Under the pieces are notes generated by a model. That model was not told the DNA's origin, made no database searches, and was given only the letters and a program-made list of their open reading frames with translations. A DNA stretch of 64,000 bases, from NCBI GenBank assembly GCA_023451375.1, contig JAEXZS010000097.1, positions 1 to 64,000 of the forward strand, given 5' to 3'. Of the stretch, positions 56,375-64,000 are shown in pieces. Numbering within the stretch: position 1 is the stretch's first letter; each line of letters begins with the position of its first letter. Source of the DNA: Pseudomonadota bacterium (GTDB lineage: Bacteria > Pseudomonadota > Alphaproteobacteria > Caulobacterales > Caulobacteraceae). Both the position numbers and the translations under genes were made by a program.

Positions 56375-56546
56375 GATCCTCCCCCGCTTGCGGGGCAGGG
56401 GGACCACGAAGTGGTGGAGGGGCGGCCGCCGCACCGACCTATGATCAGATCGCAGACCCAATCGGAAGCGCCCGGCGCGATGTCCGCCCCACCACGCTGC
56501 GCGCGGTCCCCCTCCCGCGTTCCGCTACGCTACTCGGGGGAGGATC
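56375..56546. repeat. Long imperfect palindrome between serC and purA, overlapping the serC 3' end
   Basis: Ends gatcctcccccgc (56375-56387) and ctcgggggaggatc (56533-56546) are inverted copies. Inner arms with AGGGGGACCACGAAGTGGTGGAGG and GCGCGCGGTCCCCCTCCCGCG echo each other in inverse. The last 17 bases encode the final codons and stop of serC. Closest relative in the window is 62844-62992. Confidence 0.75.
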
Positions 56547-57690
56547 GCAGCGCTGTCTCGAACGCCCATTCCAGCCATGGCGTCGCCGCGACCACGTCCG
56601 CCGTCTCGACCGTGCATCCGCACCACAGCCGCAGGCCCGGCGGCGCGTTGCGGTGCGGCTCCATGTCGTACACCGCGCCCTCGCCTTCCAGCAGCGCCTT
56701 GAACCGCGTGACGAACGCCTTCTGCCCCTGGGCGTCCAGCCCGGTGACCCGCGGATCGACGAACTTCAGGCACACCGACGTGGTCGAGCGTATCTCCGGC
56801 CGCTCGGGCAGGAAGTCGATCCAGGCGGTCTTCTCCACCCACGTCGCCAGCGCCGCATAGTTGGCGTTCGTCCGCCCGATCAGCTCCGACAAGCCGCCGG
56901 CCGCCCGCGCCCAGTCCAGCGCGTCGATCCAGTCCTCGATCGTCAAGATCGAGAAGGTGTTGATCGCCACCCCGTCCGCCAGCGCCCGGTCGAACCCCTT
57001 GCCGTCGGTGATCCGCAGCACCTTGGGCACCGCTCGCTCCGGCCGATATGTATCCAGCCGCTCCACCGCGCGCGGCGACAACACCATCACCCCTATGCCC
57101 GCCTCGCCGCCCAGCGCCTTCTGGAAGCTGAAAGTCGTCACATCCAGCTTGTCCCACGGCAGCGGCATGGCGAAGGCCGCTGACGTCGCGTCGCAGATGG
57201 CCAGCCCCTCGCGGTCGTCGGCGATCCAGTCGCCGTCCGCCACGCGCACGCCCGAGGTGGTGCCGTTCCACGGAAACACCACGTCCTTGGTCCAGTCCGC
57301 CTTGGAGAGGTCCGGCAGTTCGCCCCAGGGCGCGGTCAGGGCCTCGGGCTCCAGCCCAAGGTGCTCCTTCACGTCCGCCAGCCAGGTCAGGCCGAAGTTC
57401 TCATAGGCGACCACCTGCACCGGCCGCGGGCCCAGCATGCCCCACAGCGCCGCCTCCACCGCGCCCGTGTCGGACCCCGGCGTATAGAGCATCACATGGC
57501 TCTCCGGGACTTCCAGCACCGCCCGCGTCAGCCGCAGGCCATGCGCGAACCGCTCCACCACCGCCGGCGCCCGGATGCCCCGTCCCAGCAGCGCGTGCGG
57601 CAAGGCCGCCAGGCTGTAGCCCGGCCGTTTCGCCGTCGGCCCGGCCGAGAACCAGGGCCGTGCAGGCTTTACATCAGGCTTCTTGATCAT
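56530..57690 (-). CDS. serC: Phosphoserine aminotransferase
   Basis: PLP enzyme of serine synthesis, 386 residues. PWFSAGPTAKRPGYSLAALP, MLYTPGSDTGAVEAALWGMLG, VFPWNGTTSGVRV, the PLP Lys in TTFSFQKALGGEAGIGVMVLSPRAVERL and the C-terminal GLRLWCGCTVETADV are typical of the alphaproteobacterial form. The final residues ALRSSPE and the stop come from the end of the palindromic repeat, so the native C-terminus may have been replaced or trimmed. No serA follows in the window. Confidence 0.93.
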   Translation of the reverse strand: MIKKPDVKPARPWFSAGPTAKRPGYSLAALPHALLGRGIRAPAVVERFAHGLRLTRAVLEVPESHVMLYTPGSDTGAVEAALWGMLGPRPVQVVAYENFGLTWLADVKEHLGLEPEALTAPWGELPDLSKADWTKDVVFPWNGTTSGVRVADGDWIADDREGLAICDATSAAFAMPLPWDKLDVTTFSFQKALGGEAGIGVMVLSPRAVERLDTYRPERAVPKVLRITDGKGFDRALADGVAINTFSILTIEDWIDALDWARAAGGLSELIGRTNANYAALATWVEKTAWIDFLPERPEIRSTTSVCLKFVDPRVTGLDAQGQKAFVTRFKALLEGEGAVYDMEPHRNAPPGLRLWCGCTVETADVVAATPWLEWAFETALRSSPE

Positions 57691-57735
57691 GGCGCTTCTC
57701 CTGGCGCTGCCGCGCTTCGCGCTGCTTGAGCGCGC

Positions 57736-58665
57736 TCACCGCCCCGGCGTATACGGCCGCTTGGCCCGCCATTCCTCGGCGAACTTCACCAGCGCCTCGT
57801 CCGGCGGCTCAGGCAGGGTGACGACCAGCTTGGCCAGCAGGTCCCCGCGCTTGCCGTTGGCGAACGCCCCACGCCCTTTCAGCCGCAAGACCTTGCCTGA
57901 ATTCGACCCGGCCGGAATGGTCATCTGCACCACGCCCTCGGGCGTCGGCACGCGCACCTTGCCGCCCAGCACCGCGTCGGGGGCCGACACCGGCAGGTCC
58001 ATGGTCAGGTCCGCCCCCTCGCGGCGATAGACGGGATGCGGCTCGATCTTCAGCTCGATCAGGGCGTCGCCGTTCTCGGCCCCTCGGCCCGGCGCCCCCT
58101 GCCCGCGCAGGCGGATCACCTGCCCGTCCGACGCGCCCTTGGGAATGGTCACGTCCAGCGTGCGGCCGTCCGAGAACTGGATGCGTCGCGTCGCACCGGC
58201 GATCGCGTCCTCCAGGCTGATCTCCAGCGTCGCTCGCACGTCCTGGCCGCGCGCGGTGAAGTCCCGCGCCCCGCGCTGTCGTCCCGCGCCGCCGAACATG
58301 CCGAACAGGTCGTCCAGGTCGATGCCTTCGAAATTGGCCCGCCCGCCCGGTCCGCCCGCATGGCTGAACCCGCCCTGGCCGAACGGATCGCCGCCCGGCC
58401 TGCCGCCGCCGAAGCCGCGGAACTGCTCATTGCCGTCGGCGTCGATCTGGCCCGCGTCGTACTTCTTGCGCTTCTCGGGGTCGCCCAGCAGGTCGAAGGC
58501 CGCCGTCACCCGCTTGAACTTGTCCTCGGTGATCTTGTCGCCGGGGTTCTTGTCGGGATGCAGCTCCTTGGCCAGCTTGCGGAAGGCCTTCTTGATCTCG
58601 TCCGCGCTCGCCCCTCTCGAAACGCCCAGTTCCTTGTAGGGATCGCTCGCCACGTCGTCGGTCAC
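57736..58665 (-). CDS. DnaJ-type co-chaperone (CbpA-like)
   Basis: 309 residues. The J domain has DPYKELGVSRGASADEIKKAFRKLAKELHPDKNPGD with the HPD motif near residue 37. A Gly/Phe-rich region (GFGGGRPGGDPFGQGGFSHAGG) follows, then the DnaJ C-terminal beta domains (VTIPKGASDGQVIRLRGQG; LPVSAPDAVLGGKVRVPTPEG). There is no cysteine zinc-finger region, so it is CbpA/DjlA-type rather than DnaJ. The GTG at 58665 is used; the GTG at 58653 is an alternative with wider spacing to GGAG. Confidence 0.93.
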   Translation of the reverse strand: MTDDVASDPYKELGVSRGASADEIKKAFRKLAKELHPDKNPGDKITEDKFKRVTAAFDLLGDPEKRKKYDAGQIDADGNEQFRGFGGGRPGGDPFGQGGFSHAGGPGGRANFEGIDLDDLFGMFGGAGRQRGARDFTARGQDVRATLEISLEDAIAGATRRIQFSDGRTLDVTIPKGASDGQVIRLRGQGAPGRGAENGDALIELKIEPHPVYRREGADLTMDLPVSAPDAVLGGKVRVPTPEGVVQMTIPAGSNSGKVLRLKGRGAFANGKRGDLLAKLVVTLPEPPDEALVKFAEEWRAKRPYTPGR

Positions 58666-58738
58666 TCCAATGAAAATCCGTGGCTTTCAGTTAGTCCATG
58701 CGCCGCCCGGCGCAAAGGGGCGGGCCCGGCCATAATCG

Positions 58739-61700
58739 TCAGGCCAGGGCGATTTCCGCCTCGGCGCCCCAGCCGAACGTCTCACCCCACTGCGACACCC
58801 GGATTCGGCCCTCCCCGCCGCTGGAGAAATCGGCGACCCGGTCCGCCGCCGCATAGACGGCCGACGCCTCCGCCGTCTCCCACGAGCGCACGATCGCGCC
58901 GTCCCTCACTATGTCGATCCGATAGCGCTCGGGATCGCTCGCCGCCGTCTCGCCCTCCCAGCTGTCGCCGAAACGGCGGCTCCTCGGCGTCCAGCGCAGA
59001 CGCCGATCCTCTCCGACGGCCTCGACCGCCAGGCCAGCCACCCGCCACGGGCGATGGTGCCGCCCGCGATGCACATAGGTCGTCTGCGCGAACCCCGCCC
59101 CGCCCGGCGGCGCCCCGCTGGGTCCTGTCCGGCACAGCAGCGGCAGCCCGCGCTCCTCGCGTCCCACCTCGGCTCGGGTCAGGCCGCCGGCGCCCAGGAA
59201 CACCACGACCGCGCCTGCCTCGGCCCCCGCATCCCCGGCCTCGTCCGTCCCCATTCGCGCCCGCAGCAGGCCGCTCAGCCGCCAAACCCCGGCGCCGACC
59301 AGCGCCGCCTGCCGGAACTGCAGCAGCTCCCAGCCTCCGCCGGCCTCCACCGCGATCAGGTTGGCCCCCGCCAGCACCGCCGCCTCCGCCGCGCTCGCGG
59401 GCGCCCGACCCTCGACGGCGACCAGCAGGCTGTTCGCCTCGTCCCAGCGATGCCGTACGCCCGGCGCCAGCGCCTGCGCCAGTCGTCCCACGCTCGCCGG
59501 CGCCTCCGCCGTCGCCCTGGGCGTCAGCGCCGCCGCCGTCGGGCCCGCATGCAGCTGCATGGCCCGCCACGGCTCCACCGCCACGGCAACCAGCGGCCGA
59601 TCGTCGTCCTCGAACCCCGGCAGCGGAGGCAGGTCCAGCAGCCGGACGAACGGCGCGCCGGGCGTCGCCGGCGGATCGCCCGTCTTCCAGCCTCCACCGC
59701 TCCCGTCCGATCGCGCCGGTTCCGCCAGCCGTCGCAGCCGGGCCGTCGGCGTCTCGTCCGCCGACAGCCGCTCGACCCGCCACAGCCCCGCTCTGCCCTC
59801 GACCGCGACCACGTCTCCCGGCTCCAGCCTCAGTTGCAGCAGCGGCCCCGGCGTCAGCACCAGACTGTCCTCGTCCTCCGCCGCCAACAGGCGAGCCGCC
59901 ACGCTCGCCGCCAGGTCGCCCGCGCCGACCACCGGCAGGTCCAGGTCCCGCCCCCCGTCGTCCCCCTCATCATCCGTCCGCAGCGTCACCGCCCCGGTCT
60001 GATAGTCCGCCGTCTCGTCGATGAACCGCACCCGCGCCGAGACCGCCCGCGCCTCCAGCCGCCGCTCCGCCTTCGCCGGCGCTCCGTCCTCGGGCAGGAC
60101 CAGGTCCGCCGCGGCGATCGCGGCTCCGGCCGCCTCGCGCCCGACCACCGCGACGCGCCCGTCCCGCTCCGCCCCGACCACGTCGAAGGCGGTCAGCAGC
60201 GGCTCCAGCGCCTCGCGCGTCCGCATCGGCCGATCGATCACATAGCCCGACGCCGTCCCGACCACGCCCGAGACGGTGAAATCCTCCACCCCTCCCCGCC
60301 TCAGCACCGCCGCGATCAGGTCGCTTCCGTCCCCGACCAGCCGCCCGTTCAACCAATGCCCGGCACGCCAGGACGAGGCGTCCGCCCACACCTTTTCCAG
60401 CGCCGGAAACGCCGGATACGGCCGCGCGTCCCAGCACCACAGGTCCGCCCCCTCCAGCATCCGCCCGCCATAGACGGGCGAGACCGGATTGTTCTCCGGC
60501 GACGCGAAATGGCCCAGGATCGCCTCCAGCGCCGCGCGCTGCGCCGCGTCGTCCCGCGTCCCGTCGGAAAACGGCGGCAGGGCGTTCTCGCTGCTCTTGG
60601 GGTCCTGGAACAGGTTGGGCGCGTTCGGTCCCCGGTCCACCGCCGCGCAGCCGACCTCGGTCAGCCGGATCGGCTTCATCCCCGGAACCCAGGCCGTCGG
60701 CGTCGCCGAACGCGTCCCGCCCGGCCGATCATGATGCGGATTGGACCACCAGCCGACCAGGTCCTTGGGCCGGAACAGCCAGTCCTCGCCGTGCGCCCCA
60801 TCCACGATCGGCGTCCTTGCCTGCGCCGCCCGGTCCGCCGCGTCGGCGTAATACCAGTCGAACCCGTCGCCGCCCGCCACGCCCGCCGCCAGATAGGCCG
60901 GATCGTTCTTCCCGGCCCATATCTCCGCATCCAGCCCGCCGTCGCCCCCGCGCCAGTCGCTCAGCGGCGGATACCAGTCGATCCCCACGTAATCGATGTT
61001 CGCATCGGCCCACAGCGGATCCAGGTGAAACACCGCCTCCCCGTCCGGCTGCCGCCCGAAATATTCCGACCAGTCCGCCGCATAGGACAGCTGCACGCCC
61101 TGCCCGACGATCGCCCGGCACTCCGCCGCCAGCGCCCTGAACTGCTCGACCGCCGGGAAGCCGCCCTCCGCGTCGCGCGTCCACGTCACGCCCCGCATCT
61201 CCGAGCCGATCAGCAGCCCGTCCGCCCCGACCTCCGCCGCGAGCGCCGCATAGTGCCGCGCCATCCGCCTCAGGCCCCAGCCGTCCGCCGCGCCGAACAG
61301 GGCGCCGATCTGCGCCGTCGCATCCGGCCCGTCGTCGCCCGCGACGCGGCCTCGCCAGGGATATCCGGGCGCGTCCATGAAGACGAAGGGATACAGCGTC
61401 ACCTCCAGCCCGCGCGCCTTGATCAGCCGCACCGCCTGGCGCACCGTCTCGTCCGACGGCGTTCCGCCATAGGCCGGCTGGCCGTCCACCATGCTGATCA
61501 GATGCGCGGTCTTCCGGTCCAGCCCCGCCACGCCCCAGCTCAGCGGCTCCGTCGGCTTGTCCCGCCGCTCCACCCCGGGCTTCACCACGCATTCCCCGGC
61601 CCGCACGCTGGTCCCGAACCAGCCGACCACCAGGCTCACCCGCTTCAGGTTCGGCGCCTGGGCCAGCAGTTGGTCCAGCGAGACCGCCAGGTCCGGCCGC

Positions 61701-62413
61701 CCCTCCGCATGGTGCACGTTCTCGCTGGCCGTCCGCGTCAGCCCCTCGCGCCGCGACACCGGCTCGGTGGCCAGCACGAACTCCCCCGCCCCGGGAATCA
61801 GGCACACGCCCTCCATCAGGTCTTCCAGCCGGGGGCGATCGCCCCGCGCGCGCCGGAACACCTCGAAGGCCAGCTGCGGCGGCCGGTTCCCGAACGGCCC
61901 CAGCGGCAGATCCTCGAACACCACATAGGCCGTTCCGCGATAAGCCGGCGCATCGCCCTCCACCGCCTCGATCAGCGGGTCGGGCGTCTGGTTCTCGGTC
62001 CCGCGATGCACCCGCATCGTGATCCCCGCCGTCTCCAGCGGCCGGCCGTCCGCCCACACCCGCCCGATCCCGTCGATCGGCCCCTCGCCCAACGCCACGG
62101 CGAAGCTCAGCGAATAGTCGTGATCGACCGTCCTCGGCCCGCCCTTGCCGCCGCCGTTCTCGTTGCGCCGCTCCAGGAACCGCGCGGCCCAGACGATCTG
62201 CCCCGTCACCCGCGCCCGCCCGAAGACGCACGCCATCGGCGCCCCCTCGGCCGTCCCCTGGACCCGCAGCGCCTCAAGCCTCGGCCCCTCGCGCGCCGGC
62301 CCCAGCGCCCCGACCAGCCCATTGTCGACGACCCGCCCCAGCGCCCCGCCGACGATCCGGCCGACGCCGCCCCCGACGATGCCGCCCAGCCCGCCCAGAA
62401 CAACCTGCGCCAT
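58739..62413 (-). CDS. GTA tail protein g15-like (host-specificity / megatron protein)
   Basis: 1224 residues. The N-terminus MAQVVLGGLGGIVGGGVGRIVGGALGR is a glycine-rich hydrophobic stretch. The middle is a TIM-barrel-like glycosidase domain (GLEVTLYPFVFMDAPGYPWRGR; GVQLSYAADWSEYFGRQPDGEAVFHLDPLWADANIDYVGIDWYPPLSDW), typical of the GTA TIM-barrel family. Phage-tail type domains follow (GDLAASVAARLLAAEDEDSLVLTPGPLLQL), ending with YRIDIVRDGAIVRSWETAEASAVY. In Rhodobacter capsulatus GTA this protein is the last of the tail genes and forms the tip. ATG at 62413 overlaps the g14 TGA. Confidence 0.93.
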   Translation of the reverse strand: MAQVVLGGLGGIVGGGVGRIVGGALGRVVDNGLVGALGPAREGPRLEALRVQGTAEGAPMACVFGRARVTGQIVWAARFLERRNENGGGKGGPRTVDHDYSLSFAVALGEGPIDGIGRVWADGRPLETAGITMRVHRGTENQTPDPLIEAVEGDAPAYRGTAYVVFEDLPLGPFGNRPPQLAFEVFRRARGDRPRLEDLMEGVCLIPGAGEFVLATEPVSRREGLTRTASENVHHAEGRPDLAVSLDQLLAQAPNLKRVSLVVGWFGTSVRAGECVVKPGVERRDKPTEPLSWGVAGLDRKTAHLISMVDGQPAYGGTPSDETVRQAVRLIKARGLEVTLYPFVFMDAPGYPWRGRVAGDDGPDATAQIGALFGAADGWGLRRMARHYAALAAEVGADGLLIGSEMRGVTWTRDAEGGFPAVEQFRALAAECRAIVGQGVQLSYAADWSEYFGRQPDGEAVFHLDPLWADANIDYVGIDWYPPLSDWRGGDGGLDAEIWAGKNDPAYLAAGVAGGDGFDWYYADAADRAAQARTPIVDGAHGEDWLFRPKDLVGWWSNPHHDRPGGTRSATPTAWVPGMKPIRLTEVGCAAVDRGPNAPNLFQDPKSSENALPPFSDGTRDDAAQRAALEAILGHFASPENNPVSPVYGGRMLEGADLWCWDARPYPAFPALEKVWADASSWRAGHWLNGRLVGDGSDLIAAVLRRGGVEDFTVSGVVGTASGYVIDRPMRTREALEPLLTAFDVVGAERDGRVAVVGREAAGAAIAAADLVLPEDGAPAKAERRLEARAVSARVRFIDETADYQTGAVTLRTDDEGDDGGRDLDLPVVGAGDLAASVAARLLAAEDEDSLVLTPGPLLQLRLEPGDVVAVEGRAGLWRVERLSADETPTARLRRLAEPARSDGSGGGWKTGDPPATPGAPFVRLLDLPPLPGFEDDDRPLVAVAVEPWRAMQLHAGPTAAALTPRATAEAPASVGRLAQALAPGVRHRWDEANSLLVAVEGRAPASAAEAAVLAGANLIAVEAGGGWELLQFRQAALVGAGVWRLSGLLRARMGTDEAGDAGAEAGAVVVFLGAGGLTRAEVGREERGLPLLCRTGPSGAPPGGAGFAQTTYVHRGRHHRPWRVAGLAVEAVGEDRRLRWTPRSRRFGDSWEGETAASDPERYRIDIVRDGAIVRSWETAEASAVYAAADRVADFSSGGEGRIRVSQWGETFGWGAEAEIALA

Positions 62414-62994
62414 CAGTCCTCCACCGGAAACCGGAACACGGCCGCCAGCCGCCTCCGCCACCACGCGCCCATCCAGCTCTCCACCACCGCCCGGCCCCAA
62501 TAGGCGTGGATCATCCTCGGCTCCGGCCCGCCGACGTCGCTCAGAACCGCGCAATGCTTCACCGCCGCCCCCTCCGCCATCCGGAACAGCAGAACGTCTC
62601 CGGGCCGCATCTCCTCGACCGACACCGCCCGCAACCACCGCCCCGCGGCGTCAAGCAGTATCTCCTCGCCCCCCACCTCGGCCCAGTCCGCCGCATAGGC
62701 CGGCACGGCTTGCGGCTCCTCGCCGACCACCTCGCGCCACACCCCGCGCACCAGTCCCAGGCAGTCCGCGCCCACGCCCCTCACGCTGGCCTGATGCCGA
62801 TACGGCGTGCCCAACCACCCCCGCGCGGCCGCGACCGCCAAAGGTCCTCCCTCGCCTGCGGGGCAGGGGGACCGCGAAGCGGTGGAGGGGGCGGATGCAG
62901 ACTCCGCGGCCAGACGTCTGACACCCTGCCCGCTTCCGCCCCCTCCACCCCGCTGCGCGCGGTCCCCCTCCTCCGCTTCGCGGTGGAGGATCAT
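62413..62994 (-). CDS. GTA NlpC/P60 peptidase g14-like, with a repeat-encoded N-terminus
   Basis: Cell-wall peptidase of the GTA tail. The domain from AVAAARGWLGTPYRHQASVRGVGADC to MIHAYWGRAVVESW has catalytic Cys78, His147 and a third polar residue H163. The ATG at 62994 has GAGG/GGCGAG ahead, but the first about 50 codons (MILHREAEEGDRAQRGG...) lie entirely in the palindromic repeat 62844-62992 and look like translated repeat. A TTG at 62841 just after the repeat would give a normal-size protein of about 142 residues. Whether the long or short form is made is open. Confidence 0.88.
   Translation of the reverse strand: MILHREAEEGDRAQRGGGGGSGQGVRRLAAESASAPSTASRSPCPAGEGGPLAVAAARGWLGTPYRHQASVRGVGADCLGLVRGVWREVVGEEPQAVPAYAADWAEVGGEEILLDAAGRWLRAVSVEEMRPGDVLLFRMAEGAAVKHCAVLSDVGGPEPRMIHAYWGRAVVESWMGAWWRRRLAAVFRFPVED
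62844..62992. repeat. Palindromic repeat inserted at the start of the GTA peptidase gene
   Basis: Its two halves (about 62844-62895 and 62937-62992) are imperfect inverted copies rich in GGAGGGGG/CCCCCTCC and GGTCCCCCT. The right end ggtggaggatc abuts the ATG of the peptidase gene so that the G of ATG belongs to the repeat terminus. The whole element is open in the peptidase frame, with no stop codon. Confidence 0.75.
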
Positions 62995-63002
62995 CTCGCC
63001 CC

Positions 63003-63668
63003 TCAGCGCCGGCTCCCCCCGTCATGCCGCCCGCCGCCGACCGGATGCGCCGTCAGGAAGTCGTCCCCCGGCACGTCCGGAAAGCCCCGGAAGTTCACCC
63101 CGTTCCCGAAGACGCCGACGCACGTGTCCCACCGCTTGTCGCAGGCCCGCCCCGGAAACGCCGCCCGGTTCACGCCGCACCGCCCGTCCCCCAGCCGCGC
63201 GTCGCACATCCGCCCATAGGTCCGCCCCACGACCCGCTCCAGCCGCGCCATCGGCCCTTCCAGCTCCGCCGTGAACCGCCCTGCGCTCGAGGAAGCCTCG
63301 CGCCTTATCCGCGCCAGCGTCGCGACCCACAGCCGCACCTTCAGGTCCGGTCGGCTCCAGTCCACCCGCCACAGCTCGACCGTAGCGCCGTCGTACAGCC
63401 CCGCCTCCACATCCTCGTCCCGGACCGCCTCGTCATCCAGCACCCCGCTGGCCGCGAACGCCCCCGCCGCCAGCCCGACCGACGCCTCGCCGGCGCCCGC
63501 CGTCCAGCCGCTCGACGCCCGGCAAACCACCCCGTCCACCTCCAGGTCGCGGTCATGATCGGTGAACCCCGTCACCACTCCGTCCGCCCGCGTCAGCCGC
63601 CAGGCATGGCACAGCGTCGCCGCCCCGCTCTCGATGCGGACGGCCAGTTCTTCCGGAATGTCGCGCAT
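63003..63668 (-). CDS. GTA hub protein g13-like (DUF2163)
   Basis: 221 residues. The N-terminus MRDIPEELAVRIESGAATLCHAWRLTRADG and the mid-section GVVTGFTDHDRDLEVDGVVCRASSG are the DUF2163 opening. C-terminal Cys cluster: CDARLGDGRCGVNRAAFPG then ACDKRWDTCVGVFGNG. In the R. capsulatus GTA structure the equivalent hub protein holds an iron-sulfur cluster, and these four Cys are consistent with that. Four bases downstream of the g12-like gene; g14 starts eight bases further. Confidence 0.92.
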   Translation of the reverse strand: MRDIPEELAVRIESGAATLCHAWRLTRADGVVTGFTDHDRDLEVDGVVCRASSGWTAGAGEASVGLAAGAFAASGVLDDEAVRDEDVEAGLYDGATVELWRVDWSRPDLKVRLWVATLARIRREASSSAGRFTAELEGPMARLERVVGRTYGRMCDARLGDGRCGVNRAAFPGRACDKRWDTCVGVFGNGVNFRGFPDVPGDDFLTAHPVGGGRHDGGSRR

Positions 63669-63671
63669 GGT

Positions 63672-64000
63672 TCAGACCCGAACCTCGATCAGCGGGACCG
63701 CCGCCATCAGTCCCGCCTCGAAGCTCTCCAGCGTCGCCTCGATCCGGTCCGCATCGAACCGCACGGGCGTGTCGAACAGAAACCCCGCCGTCACCTCCGC
63801 TCCCGCCGGCGGCGCCGCCTCCAGCGTCGCCACGCCCGTCGCCGCATCCACCGCGAAAGCCCCCGCCGCCAGCTCCACGCCCCCGACCGCGACCCTCACC
63901 GACCCTGCCGCGGGCTTGGCGATCGTCCGCTCGACGTCGCCGTACCGCTTCACCAGCTGAAAGGTTTGCCGCACCCCGTCCCCGACGCCCAGCGCCTGGT
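63672..64000 (-). CDS. GTA distal tail protein g12-like (DUF2460), 5' end outside window
   Basis: Only the C-terminal 108 residues are visible. QALGVGDGVRQTFQLVKRYGD, then GSVRVAVGGVELAAGAFAVDAATGVATLEAAPPAGAEVTAGFLFDTPVRFDADRIEATLESFEAGLMAAVPLIEVRV match the DUF2460 family, whose end is the VPLIEVR tail. The order g12-g13-g14-g15 on one strand equals that of the R. capsulatus GTA and of related Caulobacter particles. The rest of the cluster should continue beyond 64000. Confidence 0.9.
   Translation of the reverse strand, partial: QALGVGDGVRQTFQLVKRYGDVERTIAKPAAGSVRVAVGGVELAAGAFAVDAATGVATLEAAPPAGAEVTAGFLFDTPVRFDADRIEATLESFEAGLMAAVPLIEVRV

Noticed and set aside
59054..62503. Plus-strand frame of 1149 residues over the GTA g15-like gene
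   Set aside because: Arg/Pro/His-rich reverse shadow of a well-supported GTA gene; no motif of its own.
62844..62992. CRISPR-like or transposon end
   Set aside because: No spacer pattern, no transposase and no target-site duplication that I can see; the inverted halves match the palindromic repeat family.

Overview
The window is GC-rich and densely coded, and it looks like a chromosomal segment of an aquatic or plant-associated alphaproteobacterium of the order Caulobacterales. Brevundimonas is my best guess from memory of gene content; no search was run. The clues are a TonB-receptor-fed maltodextrin locus, an RpoH-type sigma-32, a gene-transfer-agent (GTA) tail module, frequent GTG/TTG starts and ATGA/GTGA overlaps, and Caulobacter-style promoter words. 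I see no rRNA, tRNA, CRISPR array, transposase or integrase.

Layout. 1-8.9 kb holds housekeeping and accessory genes: CCA-adding enzyme (cut by the window edge), Nudix CoA pyrophosphatase, DUF1285, an SGNH acetylesterase interrupted by an in-frame TAG, GNAT, enoyl-CoA hydratase, MBL-fold hydrolase, a secreted three-repeat cysteine protein, exonuclease III and two conserved unknowns. 8.9-15.6 kb is a tripartite RND efflux operon (adaptor, pump, outer-membrane lipoprotein) with a divergent TetR regulator and a repeated inverted-repeat operator candidate. 15.6-31.9 kb is a maltodextrin/starch locus: sugar MFS, TonB receptor, two GH13 enzymes, LacI regulator, GH97 glucosidase, SLC45-type transporter, esterase and GH15 glucoamylase. 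Receptor and glucoamylase would act on long glucans outside or in the periplasm, and the MFS proteins would import products. 31.9-34.1 kb is amtB plus a TorF-like outer-membrane protein. 34.2-44.6 kb is a nine-gene branched-chain amino-acid operon, ilvD-ilvC-ilvB-ilvN-leuA-ilvE-leuC-leuD-leuB, read on the minus strand. It is preceded by an Ile/Leu/Val-rich leader peptide and an intrinsic terminator, a textbook attenuator layout. 44.8-48.4 kb is gap-pgk-fba. 48.4-58.7 kb is mixed: RluA-type synthase, GNAT, ThuA, a GH140-like secreted protein, rpoH, a receiver protein lacking the phospho-Asp, purA, serC and a DnaJ/CbpA co-chaperone. 58.7-64 kb is the distal tail module of a GTA (g15, g14, g13, partial g12), running off the window.

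The most interesting signals are two. First, the ilv/leu attenuator precedes an operon whose two committed enzymes both lack their usual regulatory extensions: LeuA ends before the leucine-binding domain, and IlvN is a bare 83-residue ACT protein. Second, mosaic palindromic repeats ending in GATCCTCC/GGAGGATC recur between or inside genes. They appear to supply the leuC ribosome-binding site, the last codons of serC, the hairpin after rpoH and about 50 N-terminal codons of the GTA peptidase gene. All calls are from reading the sequence; family names rest on remembered motifs.
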